From: Tetrapisispora phaffii CBS 4417
Lineage: Eukaryota > Ascomycota > Saccharomycetes > Saccharomycetales > Saccharomycetaceae
Reading direction: 5' to 3'
NCBI RefSeq assembly: GCF_000236905.1
Contig: NC_016521.1
Coordinates: 124,001 to 188,000 of the forward strand
Length of the DNA stretch: 64,000 bases
Part shown: in pieces, positions 21,067-30,309 of the stretch
Layout of the letters: the number at the start of each line of letters is the position of its first letter
How positions within the stretch are numbered: position 1 is the first letter of the stretch
Notes under the pieces: model-generated
The model's input: the letters and a program-made list of their open reading frames with translations, nothing else
What the model was told of the DNA's origin: nothing
Database searches by the model: none
Translations under genes and position numbers: made by a program

Positions 21067-22107
21067 TTAACCTTGAATGTAAGTGGCGTCTATCTTTTGC
21101 AGAGAAGGACCTAAATTCAACACTAATTTCCTTCTGTATGAAGTCTCATTTCTCAGTTGGATTGGGTTACCTTCTAAGTAAATAGTATCAAGTTGTTTAC
21201 AATTTTTCAATTCTTCACCTAGAGATTCAAATGACTGATCGATTTTATTGAAAGATGCCCATAAATCTGTTAGTTCTGTTAAGTGGCTCAGATTTGAAAT
21301 TTCTGTGATTTTATTCGATGTGATATCTAATGTAGTTAGCTTTTTATTATTCTCTAGACCTTCAATTTTTGAGATAAAGTTATTAGCAACATATAATTCT
21401 TCCAAGTTTTCTAGCTCTTCTAGGCCTTCGATTTTCTTTAATTTATTACCTTGGATTGATAATATTTTCAAAGACTTCAAATGATGTAGATTGATTAATC
21501 TTGGTATAGAATTTTTGCCTAACCATATTTCCTTTAATTTCGACAAGCCTACGAATGAATCTTCTTCGATTTCTTTGATTTCATTACCACCTAATTCCAA
21601 ATTCTCCAACTCTGTCAATGTCGATAAGTTCTCAATTTTTGAGATTTTATTTTGTACCAAGTACAAATTCTTTAGTTTTACTAATTTGTCAATATTTTTT
21701 ATCCTTTTAATAAGATTAAATGATAAATCTAAATTTTCTAAATTCGTCAATTTATTCAAATTACTCGAAATATGTTTAATTCTATTATCATAAAAATCAA
21801 GATCGACCATAGCATCATAAGGTAAGACATCTACTTCACTGATATTTTCAATTAAATTCTGTCTAAGGCACAATTGCTCCAATTTCCTAAATCTTGGTAA
21901 CTCTAGCTCTTCCATTGACCTGATCTTCAATTGAATCAAATTAATGGATGCAACATCATCTTCAAGATCAGCAGTCAAATCCAGATCGGCGCCAATATAC
22001 TCTAGCTTCTCATCTGGTACAACCTCAGGAGTAAAACCTTTACTAGTGTCAATTATTTGTAAATCAGAAGTATTCTTAGTTAAATCAACAGTATCTTGTC
22101 CTGACAT
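21067..22107 (-). CDS. SDS22: Sds22, regulatory partner of PP1 phosphatase Glc7
   Basis: A 346-residue protein, 338 in S. cerevisiae. About eleven leucine-rich repeats of the 22-residue SDS22 type run from residue 75 to 310 (units such as LENLDLSFNLIKRIKNIDKL), closed by the LRR-cap NPIQ...YRRKLVLNLGPSLQKIDA. It binds PP1 (Glc7) and controls its maturation and nuclear location. The N-terminal 60 residues are acidic. In S. cerevisiae it is YKL193C. Here it sits between TUS1 and URA4, as expected if sister-track genes were retained on one chromosome. Confidence 0.97.
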   Translation of the reverse strand: MSGQDTVDLTKNTSDLQIIDTSKGFTPEVVPDEKLEYIGADLDLTADLEDDVASINLIQLKIRSMEELELPRFRKLEQLCLRQNLIENISEVDVLPYDAMVDLDFYDNRIKHISSNLNKLTNLENLDLSFNLIKRIKNIDKLVKLKNLYLVQNKISKIENLSTLTELENLELGGNEIKEIEEDSFVGLSKLKEIWLGKNSIPRLINLHHLKSLKILSIQGNKLKKIEGLEELENLEELYVANNFISKIEGLENNKKLTTLDITSNKITEISNLSHLTELTDLWASFNKIDQSFESLGEELKNCKQLDTIYLEGNPIQLRNETSYRRKLVLNLGPSLQKIDATYIQG

Positions 22108-22529
22108 TGGTAATTATTTCTCTTTCGTCTAAATCGTTTTTCTTTAGCAAAAAATATAGTAAAATACTATTTCAACTATCCTGCCATCCAGTTGATCCAA
22201 GTTACAATTACTGAGACTAGCATACTTAATAGTATAACAAGTAACCAGATACCTAATAAAGGATTACTAACTATGGCTACTTCCTTATATACAAATTCCT
22301 TATTTGAACAACTTATGCATGGGGAATGCGATAAAGTCGGGTAACACAGGACCAGTCACAATGGTTTGAAGTGTTATGCTTACCATCAAGCCATGGATAG
22401 AGTCAATAACCGATTAATTTTAAAGGTGTACATTGAATATTATATATGTGGTATGTAACCAGAGATCAACTATTGAAAACATATGCAATTTTTGCAATCA
22501 GTGGGGCAGAGAAGGAGGAGGCCGTTTCT
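22108..22529. other. URA4-SDS22 intergenic region
   Basis: This 422-base region between two minus-strand genes contains the SDS22 promoter. A minus-strand open frame at 22355-22176 reads as a hydrophobic, protein-like tail without an ATG; see findings. Nothing else was recognised. Confidence 0.5.
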
Positions 22530-23639
22530 TTAAAAGACAGGTTCCCATTTGACAGACCAATTTAAAGATTCACCTGCTTTGAATGGACACACTTCGACTG
22601 AGTTGTCTGCATTTGTAATGACGTTTGGCACCACTTGTGACTTTTGGTAAAGGATACAATGGTCCTTGGATATTATTTCGTGTGGGCCTAAGTTGTAGAA
22701 CTCTCTACCAAACTTGGAAACAAAATCTTTCAATTTATCAATTGAGTTGTGATCATTGAATACCTGAGCAAGGTATGGAATCTCTAGCGATTGTGTGTAG
22801 ACACCTGCACAAACACTTGATATTCTAGCTTTGTTACTCAGTGGATGTGGGGCTGAATCAGAGCCAAAGAAAAAGTATGGCTTACCAGAGGTAGCTGCAT
22901 CAATCAATGCTCTTTTATCACTTGGCAATTTGGCAACTGGTTTACAAAAGTTAATCGGGTTTCCTGCCCAGTCATCGATTGTTAAGAATAGATGGTGGGT
23001 GGTAATTGTTGCTGCAACCCTAATGTCCCTCGGATCTTTAATCTCCTTGTTGATGTCCATGATAGTGTCGATTGCCTTTTGCGTAGTACAATGTTCCAAA
23101 ACAATTCTTAAATCTGGAAAGTCAGTATGCAATTTTCTAAGAGCAGGCAGGAAATATTCTTCAGCATTCAAGACAGTAATGTCCTCTTTGTCCTTCTCCG
23201 AGAAACAACTTTCTGTGGAAGGTTTCTCACCATGTAAATTCAAAATAAGACCAAATTCTTGCATTTTTTCAAAGATAGGATAGAATTTGGAAAAATCATT
23301 TGGATCAACACCTTGAGTAGAGTTTGTAGTGACACCTGCAGGGTAGCATTTGATGCCATGGATCAATTTATTCTTAGCAGCCTCTTCAACCACTTCAGGA
23401 GTTAACAGATCGGATAGATAGAAACTCATGAGAAAAGTGGTGTCTGGAGAGATTTTAGATAGCTTAGTCTTATATTCACTAACCCTGTCAATACTAGTGA
23501 CTGGAGGTTGTAAATTGGGCATAATATAAGCAACTGAAACACCCCCTTCCTTGATCGTAGGCGTGACTAACTCACACATAGGACCTTCTCTAACGTGAAC
23601 ATGCATGTCGCATGGAATACCTAAATCGATTTGAGCCAT
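22530..23639 (-). CDS. URA4: Dihydroorotase Ura4, third step of UMP synthesis
   Basis: A 369-residue protein, 364 in S. cerevisiae. It interconverts carbamoyl-aspartate and dihydroorotate. The type II dihydroorotase zinc-site elements are all visible: HVHVREG near residue 13, the Lys of IKCYPAG (carboxylated bridge), NLHGE, LEHCTT, ATITTHHL and the catalytic Asp in FGSDSAPHP. No truncation is seen. In S. cerevisiae transcription is activated by Ppr1; I did not find a convincing Ppr1 site. Synteny corresponds to YLR420W. Confidence 0.98.
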   Translation of the reverse strand: MAQIDLGIPCDMHVHVREGPMCELVTPTIKEGGVSVAYIMPNLQPPVTSIDRVSEYKTKLSKISPDTTFLMSFYLSDLLTPEVVEEAAKNKLIHGIKCYPAGVTTNSTQGVDPNDFSKFYPIFEKMQEFGLILNLHGEKPSTESCFSEKDKEDITVLNAEEYFLPALRKLHTDFPDLRIVLEHCTTQKAIDTIMDINKEIKDPRDIRVAATITTHHLFLTIDDWAGNPINFCKPVAKLPSDKRALIDAATSGKPYFFFGSDSAPHPLSNKARISSVCAGVYTQSLEIPYLAQVFNDHNSIDKLKDFVSKFGREFYNLGPHEIISKDHCILYQKSQVVPNVITNADNSVEVCPFKAGESLNWSVKWEPVF

Positions 23640-24538
23640 GGTTAAATATTATGCTATACCTCTTTCTCCAAAGGAAACTTGGATATGGACCAGAGTATAC
23701 TATAAGATAACTATGCAATTCAACGTACATATGGACTCTAAACTCTATGCCTCTTATAGGACTCACGATTCGACGTTAAAAAGTTGATGTGAGTCGACTT
23801 TTCATTGAAATTTCAACAAAGGCCTCGCGGAAGAGAATGGTCTGAAGGTCTGAAGGTCCAAGGTCCTAAAAGGGACCATCACAACGAATTTAATACACTT
23901 TAAGTGAGGTGCATAAAGTCAAGATATATCCCTGCTATCTATATCTTTGCTATCTGTATCTTTGCTATCTGTGTGTTATGTCGCGATGGATGCAGGAGAA
24001 TCCAAAGTGCCAGTTTATGGCTTTCTTACGATGTTGACAGTGTCATCAGAAAAGTAAGCATCGATCATGGTGTTCAGGTACACATAATTATCGTCAATGG
24101 CTATTTCATTTCAGTAATTGAGTCCACTGGCCGTCTGTTTGTATGCGCTAACGAATATTGCACACAATAAAAATCTTGTGTGGAAAGATAGATAACTATG
24201 CAGTATAAACGTGGGCAGTATATTCGCTGCATATTTCTGGATGCTAGCTGAGTTCTATAGAACCAAGCTTGTTAGGCACTACATGAATGCTTTCCGACTG
24301 TTAGATATTCGCTGAGCTTGTCACCAAGTTGACTTTAGATACAATCAATATTAAACCACGGCCATTGAAGTACCAGTCTCGCTTATTTTTTAACATATGG
24401 AATTAGATAATACGAACTTGGAATGTCAGATTTTAAAGCAATAATTAGTAGAGCAGTGGAGTAATAGAGCTAGGAAGCAATACTAGAATAAAAAGCAGTC
24501 TGGGTACACCAAAAATGAAAACAGAATATAAATTAATT
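23640..24538. other. URA4 upstream region
   Basis: A 0.9 kb region between the URA4 start and tRNA-Leu. It has an imperfect tandem repeat of a 15-base unit (CTATCTRTATCTTTG, 2.5 copies) at 23935-23973. The plus-strand frame across it has no ATG and is not called. Confidence 0.6.
23935..23973. repeat. 15-base tandem repeat, 2.5 copies
   Basis: CTATCTATATCTTTG, then CTATCTGTATCTTTG, then CTATCTGTG. A short minisatellite in intergenic DNA. Confidence 0.85.
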
Positions 24539-24621
24539 GGAGGGTTGGCCGAGTGGTCTAAGGCGGCAGACTTAAGATCTGTTGGACGGTGTCCGCGCGA
24601 GTTCGAACCTCGCATCCTTCA
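24539..24621 (+). tRNA. tRNA-Leu(UAA)
   Basis: An 83-base class II tRNA with anticodon TAA (in GACTTAAGATC), long variable arm (TGGACGGTGTCCGCG), box A GGCCGAGTGG, box B GAGTTCGAACC and a paired acceptor stem GGAGGGT/ATCCTTC with discriminator A. An eight-T run follows directly as pol III terminator. No intron. It is nearly identical to the S. cerevisiae gene, one base shorter in the variable arm. Confidence 0.97.
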
Positions 24622-25233
24622 AATTTTTTTTGCTTACATGCTCATTTCGATTACCATGAGGGAATGTTAACAGTTTTGTTGATCAGATCATTGGTGTGCA
24701 AAGCAGTTTTCGTTCACAAATTTAGAAAGTTCCCGGACAATGCGTGATCTGGACACTGGATCACTTGGATGCAGTGCCCTAGTGTCGCGATCTCCTCAAG
24801 CCCAGTGTCCCACTGCGAGAAACACGAGACGTCTCCCCAAACTGATTGGAAGGTAAAGATTAATGTAGTTCATACTGTTCTCGTTCTACCAACTGATAAC
24901 AGTGGCCCCATCCGAACAACTGAACATCTGCTTGGGTGTGACACTTAGACGAAACCAGTGGTTAGACGGCTGTGTCACGCTGCACGAAGGAATCGTCACT
25001 GAAAAAAAACTGAAAGTTATGAGCTCATCTTAGATCATTCCTGAAACAGTTTCCCAGATAAAAGGAATAAGTGAAATAAGTATTTATTAAGATAGTAATT
25101 TGAAGCCCTTTTTTGTCGAATCGAGTCATTATAGCACTCTGTTACTCAAATCATTAGCAGGTTAAGAACGGTGTGCGAGTGGTATTGAGGGCAAAGTTAT
25201 ACGAAGTTCTGAGACTGAAATTTCACCGTCAAG
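24622..25233. other. tRNA-Leu to HYM1 intergenic region
   Basis: This 612-base region contains a locally GC-rich patch (24735-24845) with two crossing inverted repeats (see findings) and a PAC-like ATGAGCTCAT about 210 bases before HYM1. No gene was recognised. Confidence 0.6.
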
Positions 25234-26499
25234 ATGTTCAAAAAGCATAAGAATCAGGATTTAGATATGTCGTTTCTATGGAAAAAGAATCCTAAACCTC
25301 CAAATGAATACGTGAAGTACTCGTTGGAGCTAACGAGCAAGCTGCCCGGTACGACTACCTTAGATAATAAGAAGAAGCTGCAAGATGATTTATTGAAATA
25401 TCTGACAGAAATAAAAGAGATCTTGATCTCAAAAGATGATCTGGAACTGACCAATGCGTTACATTTGGAGATCAATAAAATGAATTTTTTCATAGTTCTG
25501 ATAAATAATTTACATGAATTAAACTTGGATATCATGAAAGAGCTAAATACTATCTTCACCGTTGCGTTAAATTACTCGATTGATAATAAACTCGTCACTG
25601 TAGACTATTTTGTATTGCATCCAAAGACAGTACAATTATTATTAGTGAAAATTGAATCTATTTTGCAACAGAAGACAAAATACTCGAACTCTACAAATAG
25701 CCGAAATGATATGTTCTCCATTACTGGGAAAATGATATTGGAGTGTACAAAATATGAACAATTATGTAGAATTATTTTGATTAAAGACACGAATTTCTGG
25801 AAATTCTTCTCTTTTGCAAAGATGAATAATTTTGAAATCAGTTCATTATCTTTTCAAATATTAATTTCATTATTCACAACAAATGAAAAATTAGTCTCAA
25901 AAGAATTCTTCAACATTGAATCAAATTCAAATAAGTTCATCATTAATATGAATAAATTAATTGCTCATGGTAATTACGTTACCAAAAGACAAAGTCTAAA
26001 ATTGTTGCATGATTTAATAATAGTAAAATCAAATAATATTATGATGAGCTACATTAATTCCCCTGAAAATATGAAACTAATAATGACTGTTATGACAGAT
26101 AAATCAAAATTACTCCAACTAGATGCATTCAACATATTCAAAATATTCGTAGCAAATCCAAGAAAGACAAAACCAATACTAGATATTCTGATAAAAAATA
26201 GAGATAAATTATTATTATATTTAAACAATTTTGCTGATGATAGTTTCGACAGGATGTTCAAGGATGAAAAAGAATTTATAATACAGGAAATTGAGTCATT
26301 GCCTAGATTATTTAGTTCCACTACAGATAGTATCGCAAGTACAACTCCACCAACACATAAAAATTCAATGTCTAACGGTAGTTTAAATTCAACTGCCAAT
26401 ATCGTGCATACCGGAGCTTCAATGAATCCTCATAAAATCATAGGTTCACCGAGCTCCAACTCATTATCAAGAACATATCAAGATTCCATCTCGCATTAA
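25234..26499 (+). CDS. HYM1: Hym1, MO25-like scaffold of the RAM pathway
   Basis: A 421-residue protein; S. cerevisiae Hym1 has 399. The first 345 residues are a typical MO25 armadillo-like helical domain (starting SFLWKKNPKPPNEYVKY, ending EKEFIIQEIESL), followed by a Ser/Thr/Asn-rich tail of about 70 residues. Hym1 supports the Kic1 kinase upstream of Cbk1-Mob2 in the RAM network, which controls Ace2 localisation and polarised growth. The start ATG is the only plausible one. S. cerevisiae locus YKL189W; MTR2 (YKL186C) follows here as it does there. Confidence 0.96.
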   Translation: MFKKHKNQDLDMSFLWKKNPKPPNEYVKYSLELTSKLPGTTTLDNKKKLQDDLLKYLTEIKEILISKDDLELTNALHLEINKMNFFIVLINNLHELNLDIMKELNTIFTVALNYSIDNKLVTVDYFVLHPKTVQLLLVKIESILQQKTKYSNSTNSRNDMFSITGKMILECTKYEQLCRIILIKDTNFWKFFSFAKMNNFEISSLSFQILISLFTTNEKLVSKEFFNIESNSNKFIINMNKLIAHGNYVTKRQSLKLLHDLIIVKSNNIMMSYINSPENMKLIMTVMTDKSKLLQLDAFNIFKIFVANPRKTKPILDILIKNRDKLLLYLNNFADDSFDRMFKDEKEFIIQEIESLPRLFSSTTDSIASTTPPTHKNSMSNGSLNSTANIVHTGASMNPHKIIGSPSSNSLSRTYQDSISH

Positions 26500-26706
26500 T
26501 CCTTATGAAAACAATCAATACAGTGTGATTATTGTTAACATATACATTTAGATAAACACTTAATATATCCTCTTTCGTTTAAATAACAATAAATTTAATA
26601 GTGTTATTAATAATAGTTTAATATTGATATATCCATTTGGGTTGCAACTATACCCACATTATATAACAGATACAATATGCAATATATATCACTTAAAGCG
26701 CATTCG

Positions 26707-27228
26707 TTATTCTAAATTAATTAGAGAATCATCCGGTTTATATATAATATTATAATTAATTGCTGTTATCACACCATTTTGATCATTCTTAAATATACGA
26801 TCATCCATAATTAATTGTATCGACACACCATGAAATGGACCCCAGAATGGTCTTCCCTTAATGCCACCTGCATTACTAGTTGTGCCAGTATTCGTTGGAT
26901 TTACCACTGCATCCTGATCTAGTTTGTTTCTCCCACTTTCATCAAATCTAATTTTACAACCCACATCGCAAATTAAAGTTCCTGAGCCAGGTATTATGTG
27001 GTAATCTAATGATGTTAAATTATGTTGACTTTGAACAACCTGTTGTTGCCAGGCAGTAAGGAATTCGGTAGGTTGGGCAATCGGATTGCCATTTAGAATT
27101 ATCTTACAATTACCAGTTTGGTTGAATAGCGATAGAAAGCTGTTTAATCTTTGTGGGTCGGCATCATCTAAATGAGCTAAAATTTTTTTGACAAAAGTCT
27201 GGATAATTCCAGATTGATTGGAACTCAT
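26707..27228 (-). CDS. MTR2: Mtr2, mRNA export receptor subunit
   Basis: A 173-residue protein, 184 in S. cerevisiae. Mtr2 has an NTF2-like fold and pairs with Mex67 to carry mRNA and 60S subunits through nuclear pores. The sequence is continuous from MSSNQSGIIQTFVKKIL to the C-terminal strand INYNIIYKPDDSLI. The internal loop before GRPFWGPFHG is Asn/Thr/Gly-rich and variable in the family. Convergent with HYM1, 207 bases apart, as in YKL186C-YKL189W with the intervening genes lost. Confidence 0.94.
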   Translation of the reverse strand: MSSNQSGIIQTFVKKILAHLDDADPQRLNSFLSLFNQTGNCKIILNGNPIAQPTEFLTAWQQQVVQSQHNLTSLDYHIIPGSGTLICDVGCKIRFDESGRNKLDQDAVVNPTNTGTTSNAGGIKGRPFWGPFHGVSIQLIMDDRIFKNDQNGVITAINYNIIYKPDDSLINLE

Positions 27229-27896
27229 TACTATAACAAATAAATAAAGCCGGCAGCGTAATTCTTTTAGCTAAACAAAGCTGATAATATCTAGTGTATC
27301 AATATTGCATGTCAGCCTATATAACTCTAAAACATAAAGACATCCATATCTCTATCTACCTTGATGTATACATATATATTACATGATATTTTGAATTTAA
27401 GCATAAATTTTTCAATGTTCGCAATAAGAATCACATCTCAAGAACTATCGATATCGATCATCTATGCAAGTAAAATAGCTTAAAGATGCTTTTATGTTGA
27501 AAGAACATCGATTAACGTTAAATCTCATTAGATGTTCATGTATACGATAAAGTAACAATGATCTTTAAGTGACGTATATTTAGAGTTTAAATGAATAAGA
27601 AGATACGAATTCTATGTAATGTTGAATTGCAGTTAAGAGAAGACATATGATATGTGATTATATATATTATCTTTACCTGCAATTCATTTATGGATGCTTT
27701 AAAGTTAATTTCGGGACTATTGGAAATGTTGAGATTAGTTTATATGAATTATCTGTTGCTAAGTCGTTTTTGATTTTATATTATATTTCAAAAGAAATGC
27801 GCTCTTTCAGTATTGAATGTACTTCGCCAGGAGTACATCTTTACATATGTGTGATTGTGGTTATGTATCTTTGGGAGAATAATATTAAGCATAATA
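27229..27896. other. MTR2-YLR407W intergenic region
   Basis: A 668-base AT-rich region. A 98-codon plus-strand frame (27647-27943) overlaps the YLR407W-like 3' end and looks like chance. Nothing else was recognised. Confidence 0.55.
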
Positions 27897-28607
27897 CTAT
27901 CTCATATTTGACCACTTTTTTGTTTCTGTCCAACCAGAATTGATAACCTGCACAGCATCTTCAAGATTCAAAGGTTCTCTTAATGGTTTATCATCGACGG
28001 CCAATTTTTGGTAAATTCGAGGATAATAATCGATTGGAATCTTTTTAAAAGCTTTTCTAGTTTTTTTAGAGTTTGCGTCTTTAACATATTCATTGAATTG
28101 TACAGGTTCAACCCATAAATCTCTTCTTTCTCTCCAAATGATATCAGCCTGCCAAAATGGCTCACCAAGTTCTTGTCGTAGCTTTTTACATCTTACAGGA
28201 GCATCATAAGTATCATATGAAACTGTCCTTTGACCATCCTCATTCTCATCTGCTGAGGTGGAGTCACCTAAACTATTATCGGATGATGAGCCATCTAATG
28301 ATTCTGTTTCATCGGTCAGTCTCATTTCTACCCTTGCATTTAGATTTGCAGAATTTCGGGCTGCTGTTCTGGAATTGGAGGACAAACTTGTGTTTAATGA
28401 GGAGGCTGAGTCCCCGTTGTGGAATAATGCGTCAATTTTATCATCTGTAGTCGACGATGCTTCATCGAGAGTAACTAATGCTTCATGTGTAATTCTTTTA
28501 AATGTATTTCTCCATTTTTGTAAACTTTGTGATATAGATGTTTTCAGATTATGTTTTTGAAGGATATTATTTGTACCAGATTCTGATGATTCTTTTACCT
28601 TTGTCAT
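27897..28607 (-). CDS. YLR407W-like protein of unknown function
   Basis: A 236-residue protein; S. cerevisiae YLR407W has about 228. The N-terminal 60 residues are charged, residues 60-125 are Ser/Asn/Asp-rich and probably disordered. The conserved part is the C-terminal 100 residues, starting at APVRCKKLRQELGEPFWQ with an aromatic/basic core (IIWRERRDLWVEP) and ending TETKKWSNMR. No membrane segment or catalytic motif is visible. Identity rests on position: it precedes RPL31 in the divergent orientation expected for YLR407W-YLR406C. I do not recognise a biochemical activity. Confidence 0.7.
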   Translation of the reverse strand: MTKVKESSESGTNNILQKHNLKTSISQSLQKWRNTFKRITHEALVTLDEASSTTDDKIDALFHNGDSASSLNTSLSSNSRTAARNSANLNARVEMRLTDETESLDGSSSDNSLGDSTSADENEDGQRTVSYDTYDAPVRCKKLRQELGEPFWQADIIWRERRDLWVEPVQFNEYVKDANSKKTRKAFKKIPIDYYPRIYQKLAVDDKPLREPLNLEDAVQVINSGWTETKKWSNMR

Positions 28608-29531
28608 TGTTCTTGAATTGTTAATTACCTATTTTTTTGGTCAAATTCACTAGACGGCAATTTTATATGTCTAATGAAGCAGTTTAAGCAGGGATTATTA
28701 TGCTTTAATTCCAGGATCAAACTGTTTTCTAATGGTTTATATAAATGACTTTGCCAACTTCCGGATGCCCTACACAACTAACCTGTTTCTGTAAGACGCC
28801 TGAAGAGTTTAACGTTTTGATCTATGTAAGTGCTTGACCACGACTGTTAACTTAGTATTATAGTCTTACTCGATATACGTTTTTTTAATCTCTCTTTAAA
28901 TATAGAATCCTAGGTTAATAACAACACAGATAAACTGTCAAATTTAGCATTCAAATCAACAAGCAAATTTTAGCTACAAGAATCAGAAAGGAAATCAAAA
29001 AAAAGAGAGTTAGGAAATTTAACAGTTTCGTATCATAGCAGTAACAGTGCAGAGAGAAAAATTTAATATCAAAACCATGAATTCTCCAAAAACAGGTATT
29101 GGTAAAGGAACCATTGATTCACTCACATACATACGGCGTATTATAAATTCAATATTGATATGAACGTTACAAATCAACAGCAATATTTTGGCCTAACATA
29201 TTGTAAACAATTATGCGAGAGATAGGAGGTAATAATTAACTGAATTCATATCACTTACTTACTGTTATTACCACGGTTAAACGAAAGTAGTACTTTACTT
29301 TCTTTTGCACCAAAATCATACGTAAGTTAGTACCACAAAAAGCAGATAACAGACTCTGCATAAATCATCCCGTATTATCACATCAGATGAAGCGGCAGTT
29401 GCGGAATCAAAACAATCCACAATAACTAGAGGCACAAAGCAACCATAGCTGTACAAAAGAAAGGAAACCCACGGATTGCATGCTAGCACATTATCATTAT
29501 TTGTGTAGCGGGCTGCAAAAAAACATTAAAA

Positions 29532-29555
29532 GTCACATGACTTAAAGTCACATGA
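29532..29555. promoter_or_regulatory. Pair of Cbf1-type sites
   Basis: GTCACATGA occurs at 29532-29540 and again at 29547-29555, both exact matches to RTCACRTGA, 15 bases apart. The motif is that of Cbf1 (also CDEI). The target gene is unclear; the YLR407W-like start is 0.9 kb left and RPL31 1.2 kb right. Confidence 0.55.
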
Positions 29556-30043
29556 CATGAAATTCTAACGGAGGCTCCTGTGGGTTATTGGCGTTGGCGC
29601 CTGTCTGTGTGTGAGTCCAGTCGACCGCCGTGTTCGAAACCAAGCTGAATCCCATACTTAAAGAGGCAGCGAGGGCCACTATACTCGTGCCACTTGACTT
29701 GCATACTACGCCGACAGCATGAACGTTTGAGCTGTTTGTTCTTACTTGTCAATTTTTATCGATCCCCTCTCGTAGCATTCTATCTTTCCACCTGGAACTA
29801 ACTAATGGCATTTTCCAAAATGCAATGCAATTTATCTTCAACCCCATATGAATCAATGGTAACCCTATTATAAAGCAATAGCATCGGATCACTGGTCGTT
29901 TCCTGTCTAAAAAGCACACAGTATACCATTCCTTCTAAACTTCAAAAAAGTCCTATTCTTATATGTAGGTAGTTGAGATGGAGCTGAGCGGCTAAATAGA
30001 ATCCAGGCCGAGTGTTGCAGTCACTTCAAACCCGTAAACCCAC

Positions 30044-30105
30044 ACATCCAAACATTGTCCCAAAGCGGCAAAAACAAAAAAAAACACGAAAGACAAGAAA
30101 AAACT
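30044..30105 (+). promoter_or_regulatory. Rap1-like site followed by A-rich tract, probable RPL31 UAS
   Basis: ACATCCAAACATT at 30044-30056 is close to the ribosomal-protein Rap1 box and overlaps ACCCACACATCC, a second Rap1-like match. An A-rich tract follows at 30065-30105, the usual layout of yeast ribosomal-protein promoters. The distance to the RPL31 ATG (about 750 bases) is unusually long. Confidence 0.5.
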
Positions 30106-30128
30106 ACGCGTCATTTCTCTGGGAGAAG

Positions 30129-30156
30129 CGGGTGCATTTGCGCGCAAATGCACCCG
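30129..30156. repeat. Perfect 28-base palindrome
   Basis: Bases 30129-30142 and 30143-30156 are exact reverse complements with no spacer; the centre is GCGCGC-like. It is the left member of a GC-rich island. Confidence 0.92.
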
Positions 30157-30203
30157 ATGAGACTGTCTCTCTCTGCCATTATTGGCCCCCAACTCCCCCT
30201 TTA

Positions 30204-30309
30204 CTGGAAGCATGTTTGGGCTGCCCGTGGGGAGGAGCAGCTGCTCCTCCCCACGGGCAGCTGCTCCTCCCCACGGGCAGCTGCCTTTTATGTTTACGCT
30301 CGCTTCCAG
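30204..30309. repeat. GC-rich nested palindrome with triplicated 20-mer
   Basis: Bases 30220-30261 form a perfect 42-base palindrome. Its right 20-base half (30241-30260) is repeated exactly and directly at 30261-30280. Eight-base outer arms CTGGAAGC (30204-30211) and GCTTCCAG (30302-30309) enclose the whole. The island is strikingly GC-rich in an AT-rich chromosome. Confidence 0.92.

Noticed and set aside
23904..24170. 88-codon frame over the 15-base tandem repeat
   Set aside because: It begins with GTG, and its apparent repeat peptide is just the minisatellite translated.
27647..27943. 98-codon plus-strand frame
   Set aside because: It overlaps the 3' end of the YLR407W-like gene in antisense, has no recognisable similarity and the composition of translated AT-rich spacer.
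29532..29555. CDEI-like sites considered as part of a centromere
   Set aside because: No 80-160 bp very AT-rich CDEII followed by a CCGAA-containing CDEIII is adjacent; the flanking DNA is instead GC-elevated.
29620..29650. GTTCGAAACC considered as a tRNA box B
   Set aside because: The flanking bases do not pair as a T stem and no cloverleaf can be drawn.
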